Below are positions 58,864 to 64,000 of a stretch of 64,000 nucleotides of DNA, one piece after another. Where the stretch lies: positions 7,892,866-7,956,865 of the forward strand of contig CM055103.1 in the NCBI GenBank assembly GCA_029204225.1, written 5' to 3'. The notes beneath the pieces are model-generated. The model did no database searches. It was not told the DNA's origin and saw only the letters and a list, made by a program, of their open reading frames with translations. A program made the translations under genes and the position numbers. Each line of letters starts with the position of its first letter. The stretch's first letter is position 1. This DNA comes from Diphasiastrum complanatum (lineage: Eukaryota > Streptophyta > Lycopodiopsida > Lycopodiales > Lycopodiaceae).

Positions 58864-59713
58864 CATGGTTGCAGAAAATTGTGATTTTCAGGCTATAGCG
58901 ATTCACGAATCGCAGAATCGCGATTCACTGCCTAGAATTGTGGGTAAAAGAAAAACCAAAAATGTGTTGTTAAGGGCCTATTGTCTAGAGGTCCTTCGGG
59001 GAACCTTCCAAGAAGCAATAGTTAGGATTAGGTCTGGTCTAAAATCCTCCATCCTCCAACCTTGGGTCTGGTCTAGATGATTTAGAAAAGGACAAGAGCT
59101 AATTTATTGTACCCACAGTCTATGGTGCCGTTAGTGATGCAGTGGCGCAAGAACAAAGGAAAGCCCTCATGATGTATTATAATCATGTCTTTATTCATAA
59201 CACTTCTCTACTAACAACTACGTCAATGTTGGAAATAACTGGAGGAGCTACATATAAATGTAAAATTCAGCAAATGTAAATGTAATATTGCCCAAAAAAA
59301 TTGCTTTTACTGCATATGTCAAATTCATACTATTGATTTTCATGTGCCATGTTTTCTTCCGTCTCCCCCTTTAGAGCAATTTGAAGCACTGCAACAGACT
59401 GCCACAAGCATAGTTGACTGTTTCAAGCACGTTTGTAGCTAATAGCTCGTCTAATTGCTAAAAACTCATTTTGTGCGAATGGCATCTCACCTAATTGCCT
59501 GGAATTGGACCTGAAACTACTGGAATCGTAATCGTCTTTTTTCTCTCTTTCTACTGATACCCATATTGCATGTATTTTAAAAAAATAAATTACAAAAAAA
59601 GAAACATTTTGCTAGAAAACCAACAAATAGCTGGTTTTTTGGGCCAATGATTCGCGAATCACGATTCGGACCTCGATCCGATTCGCGCTTCGCAAATAGC
59701 CAGTGCAACTATG
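58864..59713. mobile_element. MITE-like element with CAT(A/G)GTTGCA ends and AATCG-rich subtermini
   Basis: The left end CATGGTTGCAG...GGCTATAGCGATTCACGAATC and the reverse complement of the right end CATAGTTGCACTGGCTATTTGCGAAGCGCGAATC share the terminal motif and GGCTAT. It interrupts the copia RT between the D-G-I-V-D-K codons and the LMAKGVP codons. No clear 8-bp duplication remains. It resembles the 240-bp MITE at 36.5 kb. Confidence 0.55.
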
Positions 59714-60382
59714 GTTTATCAACAATTCCATCAAACTAAAACTTGGTTTGGAAAATCCTCTTGCAACTTATTGCTTGCCTTTTGGAAAATCCATGAGCTC
59801 CCATGTTCCATTTTGCATGATGGAGTCAAACTCCTCCTACATAGCATTTTGCTATGTCTTCTCTTTCACGGCTTTGTGAAAGGTGCATGGCTAGTGTGAC
59901 TCCAAATGGTCGAAAGAGCAAAGTTAGTTTCTTGCCTCTCATGAGGCTGCCTTTCAGAACTTCTTGCCCCTTGGTTGCTGCTTTCCCCTTGTTCTAAAAT
60001 TTGCTCCTCCTTGATTGTCTCCTAGTACCAACTTGGCAACTTCTTCGTTGGCGAGGAAGATGGAGACCAAATTCCCCATGGTGTAGCATTATCTTGCAGT
60101 TCCTTCAGTCATCAAAAGTGGCTTGCTCTTGCTCTCTTGTAATTTATGAGGCTCTTGGCTAACTAGTAACTACCACCTTTTAAAATCAATGAGAAAGGAA
60201 CTTAAGGTGAATTACTGTTGAGAATCGACATCATAGAAGATGTAGAACAAATCACCCTTACCCGCACATACCCTTCATTTTTGCATATTTATTCCATTCT
60301 AAGTCTCTCCCTTTGTATTGCTCGAACTGCAAAATTAGGGACCATAAAACAAAGCGAAATAAGGGAGGGAGGTGAAGGTCGA

Positions 60383-61157
60383 CTGATCCACAATTGATTC
60401 TTAGTGACAGGTAGCATATGCTTATGAAAAGACAACGATACTATATCAACTCATCCTCGATAGTCTATTTCCTTTTTTATCTCTTCAAAGTGGAGGCAAC
60501 AAGATCAAATTCCTCCACACTTTTGTTTGGAACATCAATGTCATCCACATTATTGTCAACCCCTCCCCAAAATCTCATTCACATCAGCACTCTCCTTATT
60601 GTCTCCTTCAATACTAGCATTTGCCTCCAACAATGTTGTTGCAATCAACACTCCCTATAAAGAAAGAACTTCTAACAAATGTCATCACACAAAAATATAA
60701 GTCTACCTGTAAAGGAAAAAGGCAAGATACATATATAATCAAATCACCTCGATATCCATGTTGGCCCTCTCTGATCCACAATTGATTCTTAGTGACAGGT
60801 AGCATATGCTTATGAAAAGACAACGATACTATATCAACTCATCCTCGATAGTCTATTTCCTTTTTTATCTCTTCAAAGTGGAGGCAACAAGATCAAATTC
60901 CTCCACACTTTTGTTTGGAACATCAATGTCATCCACATTATTGTCAACCCCTCCCCAAAATCTCATTCACATCAGCACTCTCCTTATTGTCTCCTTCAAT
61001 ACTAGCATTTGCCTCCAACAATGTTGTTGCAATCAACACTCCCTATAAAGAAAGAACTTCTAACAAATGTCATCACACAAAAATATAAGTCTACCTGTAA
61101 AGGAAAAAGGCAAGATACATATATAATCAAATCACCTCGATATCCATGTTGGCCCTC
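60383..61157. repeat. 388-bp direct tandem duplication
   Basis: Copy 1 is 60383-60770 and copy 2 is 60771-61157. The 80-codon translations of the two copies are identical, and I saw no base difference by eye. It lies within the copia body between integrase and RT similarity. Confidence 0.93.
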
Positions 61158-63300
61158 ATTTCTTAGTCCAACATTGACTAGTTGTTAGTCAAATTAAATG
61201 CTTCTAAAGGTGTCAAAAACATGTTGTCAACAATACACAATACTTTTAATCGTGGAAAAGAGAGAATTCAATAACATTCCATGTTGTCACGGTGGGTGCA
61301 CCTGCTAGCATCTTCTACTCCAGGGTGACAACGAATGTAATGCCCTAGAAGTTTGTTGCTCACAACACATGAAATATTTGCCTAAAAACTCAAGTCATGT
61401 TAGTGAACCCTTTGTAGAGTTTTCTACATTCCTAATTCATTGTATTCGAATGTTAAGTCCAAGTCAACCAACTATCATGGGATGTTATAATGTGACCGTT
61501 GATGTGTTAGGTATAATGTATCATGGCTGTCAGTGTTTCATGTGAATAGTACATCTCAAAAAGAATGCCTTGCAATGGCAAGTTGTACTGGCAACTATTG
61601 AAATAAAAAAAATAACCAGTAGTAGTATCACACTAATATGGTTGGCTACATCAACAAGTAGTAAAAACAATCATCAGTAATACTATAAATGGATGGCTAC
61701 ATTGATAAGCGGAAATACACAACATCATAATATAAGAACATCTTGACTTGGCATCCAACTTTCTCCTTAGATCCTTAGGTACACAAGCATAGGTCATACA
61801 ACCAAACATTCTAAAAAGTGTAAAGCAGGAAGTGAGGCCTAAAATGACTTTGGCAATCCCTTTGCTTTGAGCATGCCACTGGCAACCTATTCTTCCACAC
61901 AATTAAGCCAATTTTGCTACAATGTGTGGAGCGGTGAATTGCCTCTTGATTCCATGTGCCTTGCAAAGATCGTTGAAATCACCTATGACCTTAAGTATAC
62001 TCACCACCCTTATCAAATTCGTGCATCGTTAGCCTCTAACCCATCTAATCCTCGGACAAAAGTTTGAAATTCTTGAAGTACTTGAAGGCTTCACATTCTT
62101 GTCTCAAGAAGTAGACCCATACCATCTTTGTGAAGTCATCAAAGAAGGTCACAAAATAGTAACCTCCCTCCCCTCCTTTGCCTATTGTCCTAGTAGCACT
62201 ACACACTATGAACATCTTTCTTGTTTCCCTAAAGCATAAGCCTCAAAAACATCTAAACAAGAACTACCATGTTGTGCTTCTTAAGCACTGCAAGTTCCGA
62301 TAACCCCGATGACCATAGTTTTCATGCCACAACTTGTTCACATTTGAATCCGTTTCCAACAAAGCCTTTTGGCATGAAATGATTGTGTACAATCTATACA
62401 AGCCATCTTCCTGCAATTCCTTGAATACCCCATTGTGATTATGCTCCTTTAATTTTACCAAGCAAAATGTTTCATCAAACTCAACCGATATATTTTGCTT
62501 GGGAGTGGCACCAACTAAAAGCAAATTTTGGCTCAACGTGTACAAACATAACAATTTTGATTACTTTGACCTCACCAATGCGGCTTTAGAAGAACAGTGC
62601 TTTTGTCGTTGACTTCATGCATGGTATTCTTTGTCACCTAATCACACTTCTTGACCATCATCCAACTCTACAAAGGTATAAAACCAATGATTGAAGAAAT
62701 CATAATCTTTGAGAATCTTGAGTCAATGCAACACCCACCAACTACAGATTGGGATGATTATGCGACAATGAATAAGTCAAATCAGCCATTGTCCTCATCC
62801 TCTCCTACAATTGCCTCAACATAGTGACCATGTTGCTTCTTCCCTTTCCTTTGATCACTCTGCTTACTACGATGCTCAATAGCGAAGTGTTCGTACTTAC
62901 CACACTCGCTAGACAAAGAACTACTAATTGAACCATCTGATACCTCTACCACATGGACATTCGCTGCTCAAGTTATGTTGTGAATCCTTCAACTTACCCT
63001 CACCTTTCTGTCAGACCTTGGCAGACTACTTCTTAAAAGCTAAGGCGTGCTCAAAATAATCTTCCCTATCATGAAGATTCTTCCCCTTCATTTGCTGATC
63101 TCGGGGACCTACACTACCACCTAGGAATTGAGGTCTGGAGACAAAACAGGAACCTTTGATGGGGGTAAAGCATAATTAAATTTGTCATTAAGGGAGAGTG
63201 TTAGAAGTCACTATTTGTCCTTTAATGGAGATTCCTTTGTTGATGCTCTGACTGCGAAGTCGAGGTACCAAAAGGTACACCCTGGACGGCTATTAGGGAG

Positions 63301-63323
63301 GGTTTAGGGTTTAGGGTTTAGGG
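63301..63323. repeat. Telomere-like (TTTAGGG)3
   Basis: Three perfect plant telomere-type units in the LTR upstream region. Confidence 0.85.
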
Positions 63324-63797
63324 ATCATCAGAGTTTATTTTCTCCTTGGGTGGAATCTTCTCCAGAGATAGTATGGCGAGTACATAGCTTTCTCTAGGCT
63401 TGGATTGCGTGACTTCATGGGGTTAATGCCATATTTAATGAAGTTGGGCAATGTACATGGTTTTGAGGACCCAAGGAGCATTCTTTAACTTTTGGTCCAT
63501 GTACTCAAGTTTGGAGGGACCCAACTCATAATGGGGGTGCATTTTTTAACTTTTGGTCCGTGTACTCAAGTTTGGAGAGGCCCAACTCATAATGGGAGGT
63601 CCATGGGGTCAGCAACCTTCTCCAATTAGCACTTGGTTGTCCAATGCCAAGGCTTTTCATTTGCTTTTGTAACTCCTATGTAACATATGGCTCTTGGCTG
63701 TTGGCTTTTGGATATTCCACATTGGGAACCATTGGCCTTTGGATTTCTTTTGGATATTCCACATTGGGAACCATTGGCCTTTGGATTTCTCTATCTC

Positions 63798-63812
63798 TAC
63801 TTGTATAAATAG
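63798..63812 (+). promoter_or_regulatory. TATA box of the LTR
   Basis: TGTATAAATAGG lies about 600 bp into the LTR, the usual position before the R region. Confidence 0.5.
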
Positions 63813-64000
63813 GTGCCCTCTTTACGGTGAAGAGGTGAGGAAGAGCCTGAAGAGGCTGGAGAGACTAGAGAGAGTGGCAATGCTTGTGTACATACATTCT
63901 TTGTGTAGAGATTTGTCTCCATTGATATCCTATTTACTCCGTCTTTGATGATCCTTTATGCTTAATGTGATCCTAAATTTGTGATCGGGTTCATGACACA

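Larger units (their letters stand above)
57465..63180 (-). mobile_element. Ty1-copia retrotransposon, degenerate, with nested insertions
   Basis: Read on the minus strand. A gag zinc-knuckle relic (ECGKYEHFAIEH) lies near 62910-62865. The GAG-pre-integrase block (KLWHENYGHRGYRNL) is near 62330-62280. The integrase C-part (FGCMTYACVPKDLRRKLDAKS) is near 61815-61740. The RT N-part (NGTWELMDFPKGK) is near 59820-59760. A MITE-like insertion follows, then FDHDETFA (about 58800), a gypsy protease fragment, LYVDDLVF (58290-58268), ISQAKYAHEISKR (about 58120) and RNase H parts (SRPDIAYAIGIASHLIGP near 57955-57900; CESAYCQRLKYTNNQIADIFT near 57610-57550). The purine tract GGGGGAGGAGTG and LTR start TGTTGAATTATG follow at 57465. 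Many stops; inactive. Confidence 0.8.
63198..64000 (+). mobile_element. LTR of another retrotransposon (left end; runs to or beyond the window edge)
   Basis: A polypurine-like TTAAGGGAGAG precedes TGTTAGAAGTCAC. Inside are three TTTAGGG units (63301-63323), a 61-bp tandem pair (from 63481 and 63542), a 42-bp tandem pair (from 63706 and 63748), and a TATA-like TATAAATAGG (about 63803) followed by a probable transcription start region. The right end is not certain. Confidence 0.55.

Noticed and set aside
60418-61048. Two identical 80-codon ORFs as a duplicated gene
   Set aside because: They lie in a 388-bp tandem duplication within a decayed copia element on the opposite strand; no family similarity and no gene-like context.
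1-64000. tRNA, rRNA or organellar inserts
   Set aside because: No tRNA-like cloverleaf, rRNA core or plastid/mitochondrial gene sequence was noticed. This was a visual check only; a covariance-model scan would be decisive.

Overview
The window is nuclear DNA of a land plant with long introns and many transposons. Spliced coding exons have GT-AG borders, and the repeats are plant-type Ty1-copia, Ty3-gypsy, hAT and LINE elements. The intron sizes (up to about 20 kb) suggest a large-genome vascular plant such as a fern, lycophyte or gymnosperm; this is an inference, and the sequence alone does not fix the species.

One host gene covers almost the whole window on the minus strand. I could place 33 exons, joined in frame by conserved splice sites, between 56549 and 326. 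They encode about 1,397 residues of NUP205 (Nup192/Nup205 family), the large alpha-solenoid scaffold nucleoporin of the inner ring of the nuclear pore. The first exon, one exon expected between 47748 and 43430, and the C-terminal exons (below position 1) were not found or lie outside the window.

The long introns are filled with mobile DNA. (i) 8.05-18.9 kb: a nearly full-length LINE (A) bounded at both ends by (CT)n, older LINE relics, and a deleted minus-strand gypsy element with its LTR. (ii) 26-35.8 kb: LINE relics F, G, H and C in head-to-tail order, a hAT transposase fragment inside the RT region of F, and a 1.4-kb TRIM element inside C. (iii) 35.8-39.5 kb: a minus-strand hAT gene relic carrying a 240-bp MITE and a (GTGTGC)n array. 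(iv) 40.4-42.8 kb: traces of a gypsy element. (v) 50-54.1 kb: a LINE relic and a hAT C-terminal fragment. (vi) 57-64 kb, upstream of the recovered NUP205 exons: a degenerate minus-strand copia element containing nested insertions and a 388-bp tandem duplication, then the start of another LTR.

The most interesting signal is the LINE family. It has an L1-like ORF1 (coiled coil plus RRM-like domain) and an APE-endonuclease/RT ORF2. Its 3' ends carry AATAAA followed by (TC)n rather than poly(A), its 5' end can sit in (CT)n, and copies are chained tail-to-head through pyrimidine microsatellites. This suggests a microsatellite-anchored or microsatellite-targeting plant LINE lineage. All LINE copies here are antisense to NUP205.
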